From the NCBI GenBank assembly GCA_947501805.1, contig CANMXJ010000018.1, positions 1-64,000 of the forward strand: a stretch of 64,000 nt of DNA. The letters are read 5' to 3'. The translations under genes were made by a program, and so were the position numbers. Under the pieces are notes generated by a model. That model worked only from the letters and a program-made list of their open reading frames with translations. It ran no database searches and had not been told where the DNA came from. Shown here one piece after another: positions 1 to 8,147 of the stretch. Position 1 is the stretch's first letter; each line of letters begins with the position of its first letter. The DNA is from an uncultured Sulfitobacter sp. GTDB lineage: Bacteria > Pseudomonadota > Alphaproteobacteria > Rhodobacterales > Rhodobacteraceae.

Positions 1-176
1 CACCAACCGAAGCCTTCAGAGAAGAATTAATGAAACTGAGATAGCGGAAACCGTCGCAACGACACTTGAGAATCCAGAAAATCCGGCTCGCCATGCGCGA
101 CGTCTCGATCCTCCCACCCTGTGCAGCGATGTGTGGACGTGCTCTGTTCTTTGTCCGAACCAAGGGGGACTCGTGA
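1..176. other. Left edge, no confident gene
   Basis: This stretch lies downstream of the lipoprotein gene that ends at 177 and continues past the window edge. A plus-strand frame entering from the left closes with TAG at 42-44 and could be the last 13 codons of a neighbouring gene. Another plus frame stays open to 331 but runs antisense through the lipoprotein gene. No start signal, RNA gene or terminator can be supported here. Confidence 0.4.
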
Positions 177-788
177 TCAGACTTGCCGGATGGCCCAATT
201 TGACATGTCCGGCAAAAGGTTGTTCAGCAGGGTCTGGAAAACCGCCACAATGGTCTTGGGGTTGTCGTCTGCAACTGCGCTGGATTGGGAAAAACGGCGG
301 GTCGCGACTACGCGTTGATCACGGTCGTTGATGATTGTGAGGTCAAGACCAACCTGCGCGTCAAAGCTGCCATCCTCCAGAATGTTAACTTCGAATGCGT
401 CGATGCGCACCAGCAGCGCCTTGTCCGGTATCGGCCCCGCGTCGCTGCGCCCGACATAAGCGATCCGGCCTGTCTGGGATATGCTGCGGATTAAAAGGGA
501 TTGCACAACGGCCGGTAACTCATCGCTCCAGCGGGCATCAGGCAGATACGTGATGGAGGCGGGATCGGGTTTGATCAGGATCCGGTCGCTTGCAAGCGCG
601 GCTGGTGCCTGCGGTTTTGCCACCAGCAATGTCCGCGTTTTCCGCCCCCCTGCCCGCGACCCCGACACGGGGCGCAGATCATATGTGTCCAGCGGTTCGG
701 TCGCAGCATTAAGCGATGAAATCGCGCTACATCCGCTCAGAGAGCAGACACCGCCCAAAAGGGCCATACGGCGGGTTAGTCGGAACAT
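177..788 (-). CDS. Mla/PqiC-type ABC transport auxiliary lipoprotein
   Basis: Predicted 203-residue lipoprotein that would serve as the periplasmic partner of the Mla-type lipid transporter encoded just upstream. The start at 788 is chosen because AGGAG lies about 7 nt before it and because it places a lipoprotein signal at the N terminus: a basic stretch, a hydrophobic core and the lipobox LSGC with Cys20. In-frame codons further upstream to 851 would overlap the MCE gene. The rest is soluble alpha/beta sequence typical of the ABC-type transport auxiliary lipoprotein family. It is the last gene of a four-gene minus-strand operon and starts 4 nt after the preceding stop. The family call rests on context plus the lipobox; the exact substrate, probably phospholipid, is inferred. 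Confidence 0.8.
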   Translation of the reverse strand: MFRLTRRMALLGGVCSLSGCSAISSLNAATEPLDTYDLRPVSGSRAGGRKTRTLLVAKPQAPAALASDRILIKPDPASITYLPDARWSDELPAVVQSLLIRSISQTGRIAYVGRSDAGPIPDKALLVRIDAFEVNILEDGSFDAQVGLDLTIINDRDQRVVATRRFSQSSAVADDNPKTIVAVFQTLLNNLLPDMSNWAIRQV

Positions 789-792
789 GGGT

Positions 793-2508
793 CTATCTCC
801 TGTATTCGGGAACGCGACCATCCAGAATAAAGCGCGCAGGATCGCGTTCAATCCGGCGGGTCAGATCGCCAAGGCTGTTCACCAGCGTCCGTGCCTCGGT
901 GGCAAGCCGTGTGAGTTCGGGCAGGCCTTTGCTCGCGAAATCGCCAATACCGGGGGCGGTTTGCGCGACGGCGGTCTGGATTTGGCGGACAACCGTATCG
1001 CTTCGCGCAATCAGGGCACGCAGGTCAGATGTGATGGCGGGTATGTCACTGGCAACCTTTGTGACGGCCTCGCTGATCTGGGCAGAGGCGGTGCGGATGT
1101 CCGTCATTGTCGGTCCAAGGTCGGTGTCCAGCACCCTGGTCGCAGCGTCAAAGCTGGTCTGTGCTGATCCAAGAGCACCGGTCGCAACCTCAAGCGTGGA
1201 GTCCAGCGTCGCAAGGCTGCTCTGTGCTTTGATAAAAAGGTCATTGGCTGACGCGATCGCCTGCTGCGCCTCTTCGGCCATGGGATCAAAACGGTCGGTT
1301 AATCCTGTCAGGTTTGCAGCAACATCATCGATCGCTTTGCTGGCACTGGCCACGCCCGTTCTGATGTCTGCCATAATGGCAGGCACATCGTTCAGCACCA
1401 CAGCTTCTATTGTCGCAATAGCCGCTTTTGCATCGGCCAGAACATCGCGGGCTTCGCTCACCAGCAAGGTGCCGTCGCCGTCAACAAGCTGATCAAAGCT
1501 GTTTGAGGCTTCGGTTACAGCATTGAAGGCAGTGTTGGCTTCTTTCATCGCGCCTTCAAGTTCGATCAACCGTGCATTCAACAGATCGGCTGTTTCGGTG
1601 AAACCATCCAGTGTTGCGCCGGAACGTGTTTGCAGATCAGCGATGGCGGCATTGGTCAAAGATGTTGTTTCAGCAACCTGATCCAGAATACCGGGCACCT
1701 GTTCTTTCAGGATTTGGGTTGCCTGATCAAAAGTTTCTTCTACACTGCTGATCGCGTCCACCGACCCTGCAAGGGCGGTATCTGCGGTTTCGAAGGCTTC
1801 CGTTGCAGCAACCATTGTGTTGTCGGCCTGCTCAAGCGTGCTGGTCACAGAAGCACCGATTTCGTCCAGACGGTCCGTAAACAGGGTGATCTGGACCGTT
1901 GCATCACGCACGGTGCCTGAAATTTCTGAGAAATCATTCAATGCCTGATCCAACCGGCCTGATGACGAATCCAGATTGCGCAGAATATTTGTCAGATAGT
2001 TTTGGTTCTCCGGCCCGGTCAACGCTTGAAACTGGGCCATCAGCTTGGTCGCTTCTTCGAGTAGATCGGGCGCATCCTGAACCAGTGTTTGCAAACTGGA
2101 CCGGCGCGACGGGATGATCTTCCAGCCTTGCGCGTTTTCCACCAAAGGGGCCGCTGCAGGGGTGCCGCCAGACAACGAGATATAGGCAACACCTGTAACC
2201 CCTTGGGATTGCAGCCTTGCAACTGTGTCCGAGCGTATCGGCGTATCCGCCTCGATCTCGATTGTGGTGAATACCTTTGAAGGGTCTTCCTCTGCGATGC
2301 GCAGGCCGATCACCCGACCTACCGTTATGCCGTTGAAAGAAACGTCGCCCGAGGGGTCAAGGCCCGAAACATCTTCGAACAGGATACCATAGCTTTCGTA
2401 TTGCTTGTTCACCTGCACGCTTGCCAGCCAGATAAAGAAAGCCAGCGTGCCAAGAATGGAGAGCAGCGTGAAGACACCAATCAGGATATAATTCGCGCGG
2501 GTTTCCAT
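793..2508 (-). CDS. mlaD: MCE-domain (MlaD-type) lipid-binding protein
   Basis: A 571-residue protein with an N-terminal membrane anchor (about residues 7-30) followed by one MCE domain (about 38-115, around GILFEDVSGLDPSGDV and NGITVGRVIGL). A long alanine-, threonine- and aspartate-rich helical region predicted to form coiled coil makes up the remainder. MCE proteins form hexameric rings that carry lipids between inner and outer membranes. It is much longer than E. coli MlaD (about 180 residues), as is usual for PqiB/YebT-like or alphaproteobacterial versions with helical barrels. The start overlaps the stop of the ATPase gene by one base at 2508, so the two are translationally coupled. Confidence 0.9.
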   Translation of the reverse strand: METRANYILIGVFTLLSILGTLAFFIWLASVQVNKQYESYGILFEDVSGLDPSGDVSFNGITVGRVIGLRIAEEDPSKVFTTIEIEADTPIRSDTVARLQSQGVTGVAYISLSGGTPAAAPLVENAQGWKIIPSRRSSLQTLVQDAPDLLEEATKLMAQFQALTGPENQNYLTNILRNLDSSSGRLDQALNDFSEISGTVRDATVQITLFTDRLDEIGASVTSTLEQADNTMVAATEAFETADTALAGSVDAISSVEETFDQATQILKEQVPGILDQVAETTSLTNAAIADLQTRSGATLDGFTETADLLNARLIELEGAMKEANTAFNAVTEASNSFDQLVDGDGTLLVSEARDVLADAKAAIATIEAVVLNDVPAIMADIRTGVASASKAIDDVAANLTGLTDRFDPMAEEAQQAIASANDLFIKAQSSLATLDSTLEVATGALGSAQTSFDAATRVLDTDLGPTMTDIRTASAQISEAVTKVASDIPAITSDLRALIARSDTVVRQIQTAVAQTAPGIGDFASKGLPELTRLATEARTLVNSLGDLTRRIERDPARFILDGRVPEYRR

Positions 2509-3293
2509 TACTGTGTCCCCTCTTGGGTGGCCGTCGACAAAGCGGCACGCGCGCGGGGGCCGTGAAAATACTCGTGTATCCAGGGGTGATCAACCTGCAG
2601 CATTTCTTCCATGGTCCCTACAGCAAATACCTTTTGATCTGCCAGTACCGCGATACGGTCACAGATCGCGTGCAGACTGTCCAGATCATGCGTGACCAGA
2701 AACACCGTCAGCCCCAAAGACGCCTGTAATTGTTTGATCAATGTGTCAAAGGCGGCAGCGCCGATGGGGTCAAGCCCGGCGGTTGGTTCATCCAGAAAAA
2801 CAATCTCGGGGTCCATCGCAATGGCACGCGCAAATCCTGCTCTTTTGCGCATTCCGCCGGACAATTCGGACGGATATTTTGCCATCGCGTTTTCCGGAAG
2901 ACCGACCATGCGTACCTTTATGCCTGCCAAAGTTTCACGCAGGGTATCGTCCAGTTGCAATTGCTCACGCATCGGCGCTTCGACGTTCTGGCGCACAGTC
3001 AGCGAGGAAAAAAGCGCGCCGTCCTGAAACATCACACCCCAACGGCGGCGCAGGGCGCGAAACTGTGCGTCAGTTGTCGCACGTACACTTTCGCCAAAAA
3101 CCTCGATCTGGCCTTCTTGCGGTTCCAGCAAGCCGACGATGGCGCGCAGCAACACAGATTTGCCCGTACCTGACCCCCCGACCACGCCAATGATTTCACC
3201 GCGCTTCACATCCAGATCCAGACCGTCATGTACCGTATGGGTGCCAAAACGCGTCACCAGTCCGCGCACCCGAATGATGGGATCATCTGTCAT
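2508..3293 (-). CDS. mlaF: MlaF-type ABC transporter ATPase
   Basis: ATP-binding subunit of the lipid transporter, 261 residues. It has the Walker A motif GGSGTGKS near residue 40, the signature LSGGMRKRAG near 140 and Walker B IVFLDEPTAGLD, followed by the switch histidine in LVTHDLDSL. The M-R-K-R variant after LSGG is typical of MlaF-like ATPases. The ATG at 3293 is preferred over a GTG at 3302 because GGGAG sits 10 nt before it, directly after the permease stop (3301-3299). It lies between the permease and MCE genes and belongs to the same operon. Confidence 0.93.
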   Translation of the reverse strand: MTDDPIIRVRGLVTRFGTHTVHDGLDLDVKRGEIIGVVGGSGTGKSVLLRAIVGLLEPQEGQIEVFGESVRATTDAQFRALRRRWGVMFQDGALFSSLTVRQNVEAPMREQLQLDDTLRETLAGIKVRMVGLPENAMAKYPSELSGGMRKRAGFARAIAMDPEIVFLDEPTAGLDPIGAAAFDTLIKQLQASLGLTVFLVTHDLDSLHAICDRIAVLADQKVFAVGTMEEMLQVDHPWIHEYFHGPRARAALSTATQEGTQ

Positions 3294-3298
3294 GTGTT

Positions 3299-4432
3299 TC
3301 ACACTCCCACCACGGCAAAAAAGATCGAGAACATCGCATCTACCACGATCACCATGAAGATCGACAACACCACGGACGCCGACGTCAACCGTCCCAGCGA
3401 TTCAGCGTTTCCGCCGACCTTCATGCCCTGATAACACCCGATGATCCCTATAATAAGCGCAAAGAACGGTGCTTTGATCATGCCCACGCTAAAGTGCCAG
3501 ACGTCTGTGTTGCTGACCAGTCGGGTCTGAAACACTGCTGGCGAAACACCAAGTTCGATCCACGACATCAACGCGCCGCCGATCAGTCCGGATATGTCGG
3601 CGATCAACCCCAGCGCAGGTAGCATCAGCATCAGTGCAAGCACGCGTGGCACAACAAGAATTGTCACCGGATCAAGTCCGAGGGTGCGCATCGCGTCGAT
3701 TTCTTCGCGCATTTTCATCGACCCGATGGCGGCGGTGAAAGCCGATCCTGAACGCCCCGCAACAATGATCGAGGTGAGCAGGATACCAAGTTCACGCAGA
3801 ATCGAGATCGCGATCAGGTCGACGACAAAAACCTCGGCCCCGAACTGGCGCAATTGTGCAGAGCCCTGAAATGCCAGCACCACACCGATTAGAAAAGCCA
3901 TGAGTGCCACAATTGGCACCGCGCTTACCCCGATTTCCTGACAGTGGTGCACCACAGATGTCAGGCGCAAACGGCTTGGATGCCGGATGATCCCGCCCAG
4001 CGTCGCAATCACCTGACCCAGAAACGCGATAAGCTCGACCGTCATGCGGAACCCGCGAATGACTTTGCGGCCGAAGGCTTCAAACCGGTCGGCAATGCTT
4101 GGCGGCGGCAACGGCGATTGATCTGCAGGTGGCATGTTGCGCTCGACCGTTTTGATCAATTGTGCCTGTGCCGGTGTTGCACCTGTGATTTCAAGCGGTT
4201 TCCCGCGCTGTGCGGCTTGCGCGCGCTGCTCAACAAGGAACCATGCCCCGGCTGTATCCATCTGGGACAAGCACGAAATGTCTATGGATGAAATGTCATC
4301 GGAAATGGCCGGCTGCCCGTCGTGGTAGAGCGACATCAATGTGTCGATCAACAGGTTCCCTCTTAAGGTCAGCTTATCTTGCGTGATCGAGACACTGACG
4401 GCCTTATCCAAAGCGCCTTTTTCCCTGTTCAT
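3299..4432 (-). CDS. mlaE: MlaE-type permease with N-terminal STAS domain
   Basis: First gene of the lipid-transport operon, 377 residues. Residues about 10-105 form a STAS-like domain (fold of MlaB and anti-sigma antagonists), joined to an MlaE permease domain with five to six membrane segments (about 150-377), recognisable from VPIVALMAFLIGVVLAFQGS and from AGRSGSAFTAAIGSMKMREEIDA. In E. coli these two parts are separate proteins, MlaB and MlaE; the fused form is common in alphaproteobacteria. The intergenic region upstream is shared with the divergent cytochrome gene and contains an Fnr/FixK box about 100 nt from this start. Confidence 0.92.
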   Translation of the reverse strand: MNREKGALDKAVSVSITQDKLTLRGNLLIDTLMSLYHDGQPAISDDISSIDISCLSQMDTAGAWFLVEQRAQAAQRGKPLEITGATPAQAQLIKTVERNMPPADQSPLPPPSIADRFEAFGRKVIRGFRMTVELIAFLGQVIATLGGIIRHPSRLRLTSVVHHCQEIGVSAVPIVALMAFLIGVVLAFQGSAQLRQFGAEVFVVDLIAISILRELGILLTSIIVAGRSGSAFTAAIGSMKMREEIDAMRTLGLDPVTILVVPRVLALMLMLPALGLIADISGLIGGALMSWIELGVSPAVFQTRLVSNTDVWHFSVGMIKAPFFALIIGIIGCYQGMKVGGNAESLGRLTSASVVLSIFMVIVVDAMFSIFFAVVGV

Positions 4433-4534
4433 GCGGTGCTGCAGTTTGATTTGGTGCCCAACCGCTGCATGTTTGCCCCCTGCCCAACAGTTACCGGCCC
4501 TGAATACCGTTAATCCGCTGCCCCGTCAGCAGCA

Positions 4535-4548
4535 TTGATGCAGATCAA
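4535..4548. promoter_or_regulatory. Fnr/FixK-type box upstream of cytochrome c gene
   Basis: TTGATGCAGATCAA is a perfect match to the Fnr/FixK consensus TTGAY-N4-RTCAA. It lies 92 nt before the cytochrome c start and about 100 nt before the divergent mlaE start. Binding by the Crp/Fnr protein encoded at 14910-15584 is inferred from its recognition-helix sequence, not shown. Confidence 0.75.
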
Positions 4549-4639
4549 TAAGTTTGATGCCGTTTTGTAGGAGTGTGGTCCAAAGAGCAACGGCATTGGA
4601 CAGGTGATGCCGCTACAGACGCCCGACACTCTGCAATGA

Positions 4640-5071
4640 ATGGAGACCTTTCAAAGCATGCAGTCTTATCCTTTTGTTTTCGCCAGCATATGTGCCGTCC
4701 TTTTGTCCGCCTGCACCGGGGGCATTTACGGCGCTTCTGACGCGGACAAACGCGGGCAGTTGGTCTATGCCAAGGAATGTTCCCAGTGCCACGGCGCAGC
4801 GGGCGAAGGGGGTGGACCTGCATCATTGGGTTTGGGTGTGGTGCCACCCGGTTTGACCGGCCTGAAGCAGCGCAACGATGGTGCATTCCCAAGAGAATTT
4901 GTCAGGCGCTATCTAATGGGGCAGTTGGAACAGAATGATCCCTATTCCCCGATGCCCGACTTTGCGACTGTCGGGTTACGCCATGTTTATCCCAAGGGAG
5001 GTGCCGACGGTGAAGTGTTGGAGGCGGATTTCGAAGGATTGCTGGATTACCTTGACGCAATTCAGGAATAG
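4640..5071 (+). CDS. Small lipoprotein cytochrome c
   Basis: A 143-residue single-haem c-type cytochrome. The haem-binding motif CSQCH is at residues 47-51 and a possible axial methionine lies in SPMPDF near residue 104. The N terminus carries a hydrophobic signal ending in the lipobox LSAC (Cys25), so it is probably membrane-tethered in the periplasm. A second ATG at 4658 would give a slightly shorter signal peptide; neither start has a strong Shine-Dalgarno. The upstream Fnr/FixK box suggests expression under low oxygen, where it could pass electrons to a terminal oxidase or reductase encoded elsewhere. The partner is unknown. Confidence 0.85.
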   Translation: METFQSMQSYPFVFASICAVLLSACTGGIYGASDADKRGQLVYAKECSQCHGAAGEGGGPASLGLGVVPPGLTGLKQRNDGAFPREFVRRYLMGQLEQNDPYSPMPDFATVGLRHVYPKGGADGEVLEADFEGLLDYLDAIQE

Positions 5072-5099
5072 CCACTGATCTGAAGCGCGAGAATCCGCC

Positions 5100-6245
5100 A
5101 TGATAGACCCTTTTGCGCTTCTCACTTTGGGCGTTTTATTCTCTGTTGGCCTGATTGCGGATCAGGTAGGCAGGCGCACCCGTATTCCCCGTGTTACTCT
5201 TTTGCTGATCTGCGGCTTGATCGCTGGTGCCATGGGATTGCTACCCCAGAGCTTCGATACATTGACAGACAACATTACTGTCATGGCGTTGACCTTGGTG
5301 GCGCTGCTGCTTGGCGGTTCCCTCAAGCTGGGAACGCTCAAGGCCCATGGCCGCGAGATTCTGGTGATTTCTGTCGCAATTGTCTTGTGCACTTTGATCT
5401 GTGTCACCCTTGGTTTGACGCTGTTGGGAGTGGATTTTGGACTGGCGCTGGTTTTGGCAAGCATTGCAGCGGCGACCGCCCCGGCCGCGACGATGGACGT
5501 GATACGACAAAGCGGCGCGCACAACAGATTCACCCGCATTGTGACAGGCATAGTCGCCATTGATGATGCCTGGGGGCTTTTGACGTTCAGTGTCTGTCTG
5601 GCCATCGCATCCCATTTGAATGGTGAAACTGATCCAGTTGCCCTATCCGCCCTTTATGAAATCGGGGGTGCCCTTTTGCTGGGCCTTGTGATTGGCCTGC
5701 CTGCCGCATTTCTGACGGGCCGCATCGAACAGGGTGAACCCCTTCAGATAGAGGCGCTTGCCGTCGGGTTCCTGACGGCGGGCCTCGCGGTCTGGCTTCA
5801 TGTGTCGTTTCTTTTGGCTGGCATGGTTGCAGGTGCGTTGATCGTTAATCTGGCCAAACACCATACCCGCGCTCTTCACGAAATCGAACATATTCAATGG
5901 CCGTTTATGATCGTCTTCTTCATCCTTGCGGGCGCGTCGCTTGAGTTGGGCTCACTCAAGGAACTGGGGCTGGTCGGGGTCTTGTTTATTGCTCTGCGGA
6001 GCATATCGCGGGTGCTGGGAGGTTGGGTTGGTGCCTATTTTGCACAGGTGCCCTCAAATGAGCGAAACCTGTATGGTATGGCGCTGTTGCCGCAGGCCGG
6101 TGTTGCCATCGGCATGGCCCTGCTTGCGGCGCAAGCGTTGCCGCAATGGGAGGACCAGATTATTGGTCTGACCATCGGGGCAACGGTATTTTTTGAACTG
6201 GTTGGTCCTTTTGCGACCCTCTGGGCCGTAAGGCGCAGTGGTTAA
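5100..6245 (+). CDS. CPA2-family cation:proton antiporter
   Basis: A 381-residue integral membrane protein with about 11-12 hydrophobic segments and the look of the Na+/H+ exchanger domain of CPA2 transporters, for example in VTLLLICGLIAGAMG and IVAIDDAWGLLTFSVCLA, where paired aspartates (DD) match the ion-binding position. It has no C-terminal TrkA-N/RCK regulatory domain, so it is shorter than KefB/KefC-type members. It follows the cytochrome gene by 28 nt on the same strand and may be cotranscribed with it. Its end overlaps the convergent DksA-like gene by 4 nt. Ion specificity cannot be assigned. Confidence 0.85.
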   Translation: MIDPFALLTLGVLFSVGLIADQVGRRTRIPRVTLLLICGLIAGAMGLLPQSFDTLTDNITVMALTLVALLLGGSLKLGTLKAHGREILVISVAIVLCTLICVTLGLTLLGVDFGLALVLASIAAATAPAATMDVIRQSGAHNRFTRIVTGIVAIDDAWGLLTFSVCLAIASHLNGETDPVALSALYEIGGALLLGLVIGLPAAFLTGRIEQGEPLQIEALAVGFLTAGLAVWLHVSFLLAGMVAGALIVNLAKHHTRALHEIEHIQWPFMIVFFILAGASLELGSLKELGLVGVLFIALRSISRVLGGWVGAYFAQVPSNERNLYGMALLPQAGVAIGMALLAAQALPQWEDQIIGLTIGATVFFELVGPFATLWAVRRSG

Positions 6246-6568
6246 CCTGCCGCGGCGGCACAGCGTTTGCAAAGCGGGGCATAAAGAACAGCGTTTAACC
6301 TCGCCTCGGAAATCGGCTCGTCGCATTTTTTGCAAATACCATAGCTGCCGTCCTTGATCCGCCCCATCGCCAAGTTCAGCAGCGCGACTTCTTTCTGAGC
6401 GGCCATCCCCAGACTTTCCAGCACCTCATCGTCCTCAAGGTCGATGGATTGATCATTCATGTCTGCGGACTTCGGTTCTGCAAGTTCGTGATCGACCTCG
6501 TGAATCCGCGCATCAAGTTCTTGCAGACGAGCGGAAATCAATTTTTCATAATGCGTCAGATCAAGCAT
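6242..6568 (-). CDS. TraR/DksA-family C4 zinc-finger protein
   Basis: A 108-residue protein with an N-terminal helical hairpin and a C-terminal C4 zinc finger: Cys79, Cys82, Cys100 and Cys103 (ICKKCDEPISEARLNAVLY lies between the pairs). Family members insert into the RNA polymerase secondary channel and modulate transcription during stress, with or without ppGpp. It is shorter than E. coli DksA (151 residues) and close to the short DksA/TraR forms often found near universal stress protein genes. An Fnr/FixK box lies 57 nt upstream of its start, linking it to the local oxygen regulon. Confidence 0.88.
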   Translation of the reverse strand: MLDLTHYEKLISARLQELDARIHEVDHELAEPKSADMNDQSIDLEDDEVLESLGMAAQKEVALLNLAMGRIKDGSYGICKKCDEPISEARLNAVLYAPLCKRCAAAAG

Positions 6569-6624
6569 GTCTTATCCTTTATTGATTGCTAGACCAGAGG
6601 ATATACGAAAACCGTTCTCGCGTA

Positions 6625-6638
6625 TTGACGCGGATCAA
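6625..6638. promoter_or_regulatory. Fnr/FixK-type box upstream of DksA-like gene
   Basis: TTGACGCGGATCAA fits TTGAY-N4-RTCAA in every defined position. It is 57 nt upstream of the minus-strand DksA-like start, a spacing compatible with activation. It is also just past the 3' end of the potassium-channel gene. Confidence 0.65.
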
Positions 6639-6649
6639 AATCCGGTTGG

Positions 6650-7117
6650 CTAGTGGCGGCGTATGCGTGTCGGAAAGTTGAAAACCTCCACCAGAAACGC
6701 CGTAAACAGGCCGAATGTCAGAAGACCGTGCGTCGCCGTCATGCCAGCCAGCAACCGCCAGCCCGGCTCCAGAACAACATCGCCGTAGCCGACGGTGGTA
6801 AATGACACGATCGAAAAATAGAGCGCAGGTTCAATGTTGTCGAACAGCCCCAGCGCCATGTAAAGCGCCGCCCAGCCCCAAACCGTGCTGGTTAGGACAA
6901 TCAGCATCCAAAGTCCCTCAATCCCCAGATCAAAGGCAAGTGGAAACCGTCTGTACCCAAAGGCGTTTGTATCATCAAGCCAGCGCAACACCCGTGCAGC
7001 GACACCAAAAAAAATGATGGAGATGACCAGCGATCCAACCATCATTATGGACCCGATAAACAGGGCAAAGAACATCTGTTTTTGTCTCTCTCTTAAGCCT
7101 ATTCGCGCGCTGTACAA
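6650..7117 (-). CDS. Two-helix potassium-channel-like protein
   Basis: A 155-residue membrane protein of the Ion_trans_2 type. The selectivity-filter signature TTVGYGDVV lies between two hydrophobic helices in the C-terminal half, with one or two further helices before it. No RCK/TrkA or cyclic-nucleotide domain is attached. Such short channels would form tetramers conducting potassium, possibly for membrane-potential control in stress. An alternative ATG at 7075 (MFFALF) would remove 14 polar residues and start directly at the first membrane helix. It sits upstream of the DksA-like gene on the same strand, separated by the Fnr/FixK box. Confidence 0.8.
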   Translation of the reverse strand: MYSARIGLRERQKQMFFALFIGSIMMVGSLVISIIFFGVAARVLRWLDDTNAFGYRRFPLAFDLGIEGLWMLIVLTSTVWGWAALYMALGLFDNIEPALYFSIVSFTTVGYGDVVLEPGWRLLAGMTATHGLLTFGLFTAFLVEVFNFPTRIRRH

Positions 7118-7247
7118 TCTGCGCCCGACCGCCGCTTAATGTGAAGCAATATACGCCAGCACGCAATCAATCAGCCCGTTCTAGGTGGACGACCGAAAAC
7201 GGCAACAACGCAAGACGTATCCACACAAGATGGTGTAGCGGTCTATC

Positions 7248-7463
7248 TCAGTTTAACTTGCAGCTGGACAACCCCAGTATCCGGTAGAGCGGGCAAAACC
7301 GGAAAAGCGCAGTCGCAACAAGGACCAGACCCACAGCAATGCTGCCGTAGGCCAGAACGGCACTGGACCAGATCGCGGGTATGTTCAAAAGTGGCGCGAA
7401 GATGAGTATGAGACCAAGAACCGCTCGAATGAGCCGGTCAGCGTTTCCAACATTGGCAGTCAT
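7248..7463 (-). CDS. DUF2892 (YgaP-like) small membrane protein
   Basis: A 71-residue protein with two hydrophobic helices and the DUF2892 pattern N-x-G-x-x-D-R-x-I-R near the N terminus, plus CPLYRILGLSSCKL at the end. This domain forms the membrane part of YgaP-type rhodaneses and also occurs as a free small protein next to sulfur or stress genes. Its start codon overlaps the stop of the upstream Crp-like gene by 4 nt (7460-7463), so the two are very likely translated together. No catalytic rhodanese domain is present, so the function is unknown. Confidence 0.85.
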   Translation of the reverse strand: MTANVGNADRLIRAVLGLILIFAPLLNIPAIWSSAVLAYGSIAVGLVLVATALFRFCPLYRILGLSSCKLN

Positions 7464-8047
7464 ATCATTCTCCTGTCTGGATCAATTCTGGATCGTATGG
7501 GTTTTGCGCGTTGGCCTGTCGGTGCCGATGTGACGCTGGCCTGCCTGTCGGATGGTTGAGCGGTGAAATCGCGCATCTGCTGAAAGACGCAGTCCTTGAT
7601 CTTCATCGACAAGTCAGCGATCCGCTTGGAACAGGCCTCGAACACAAAGGCGCGGAATTCACTGGAGTCCGACATCAACTCGTCCAGGGTATCGTGCGGA
7701 ACCACAATTGCCTGCAGCGCCTTTTCCGCGGCATTTCCGGTAGTGTTATCTTTGATAGCCATAGGATCAGCGGTGCTCAGTACGCAGGTGTCGCCGACAT
7801 GCAGACGATAGAGGAAGAGGCCCCGATCCTCCTGGCTCAGCTGATGTTCCAGCATGGGGCCGGATACCAGTAACAACAGATTTTCTGCCGCACAGCGCGC
7901 ACCGGAAACGGGGAATTCGTGTTTTAGCGCAACACCGTGGATATGGCGGTCAAGCCACTCCGTTGCCATCTCAGCCCGCAGTCCAAGACCCGGAAACCTG
8001 TTGTGCCATATTGATTTGTTGTGCATCGCTCGCATCCTGTTTTTCAT
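7460..8047 (-). CDS. Crp/Fnr-like sensor domain protein without DNA-binding domain
   Basis: A 195-residue protein whose first roughly 140 residues resemble the cyclic-nucleotide-binding-type sensor domain and dimer helix of Crp/Fnr regulators (YRLHVGDTCVLST, then EKALQAIVVPHDTLDEL and ACSKRIADLSMKI). Where a Crp/Fnr protein would continue into its winged helix-turn-helix, this one ends in about 40 polar, basic, low-complexity residues. It may be a decoy or ligand-binding partner, or a decayed regulator. An alternative ATG at 8026 has AGGA 8 nt upstream. An Fnr/FixK box lies 31 nt before the 8047 start, and the DUF2892 gene overlaps its end. Confidence 0.7.
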   Translation of the reverse strand: MKNRMRAMHNKSIWHNRFPGLGLRAEMATEWLDRHIHGVALKHEFPVSGARCAAENLLLLVSGPMLEHQLSQEDRGLFLYRLHVGDTCVLSTADPMAIKDNTTGNAAEKALQAIVVPHDTLDELMSDSSEFRAFVFEACSKRIADLSMKIKDCVFQQMRDFTAQPSDRQASVTSAPTGQRAKPIRSRIDPDRRMI

Positions 8048-8077
8048 CGTTTCTAGCTCATGTGTACCGCCTGCTCT

Positions 8078-8091
8078 TTGATTTTTGTCAA
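8078..8091. promoter_or_regulatory. Fnr/FixK-type box upstream of Crp-like/DUF2892 pair
   Basis: TTGATTTTTGTCAA fits TTGAY-N4-RTCAA. It lies 31 nt upstream of the minus-strand start at 8047, in the gap between that gene and the convergent-side calcium antiporter gene. The short distance would suit activation if transcription starts near the start codon, or repression. Confidence 0.65.
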
Positions 8092-8147
8092 AGCCTGACC
8101 GGAGGCTTCAGCTTGGCCCTGCAATTACAGGCGCGTCGGTCCCGCCT

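Noticed and set aside
481..1492. Two long plus-strand frames opposite the MCE gene
   Set aside because: They are shadows of the repetitive, GC-biased MCE coding sequence on the other strand.
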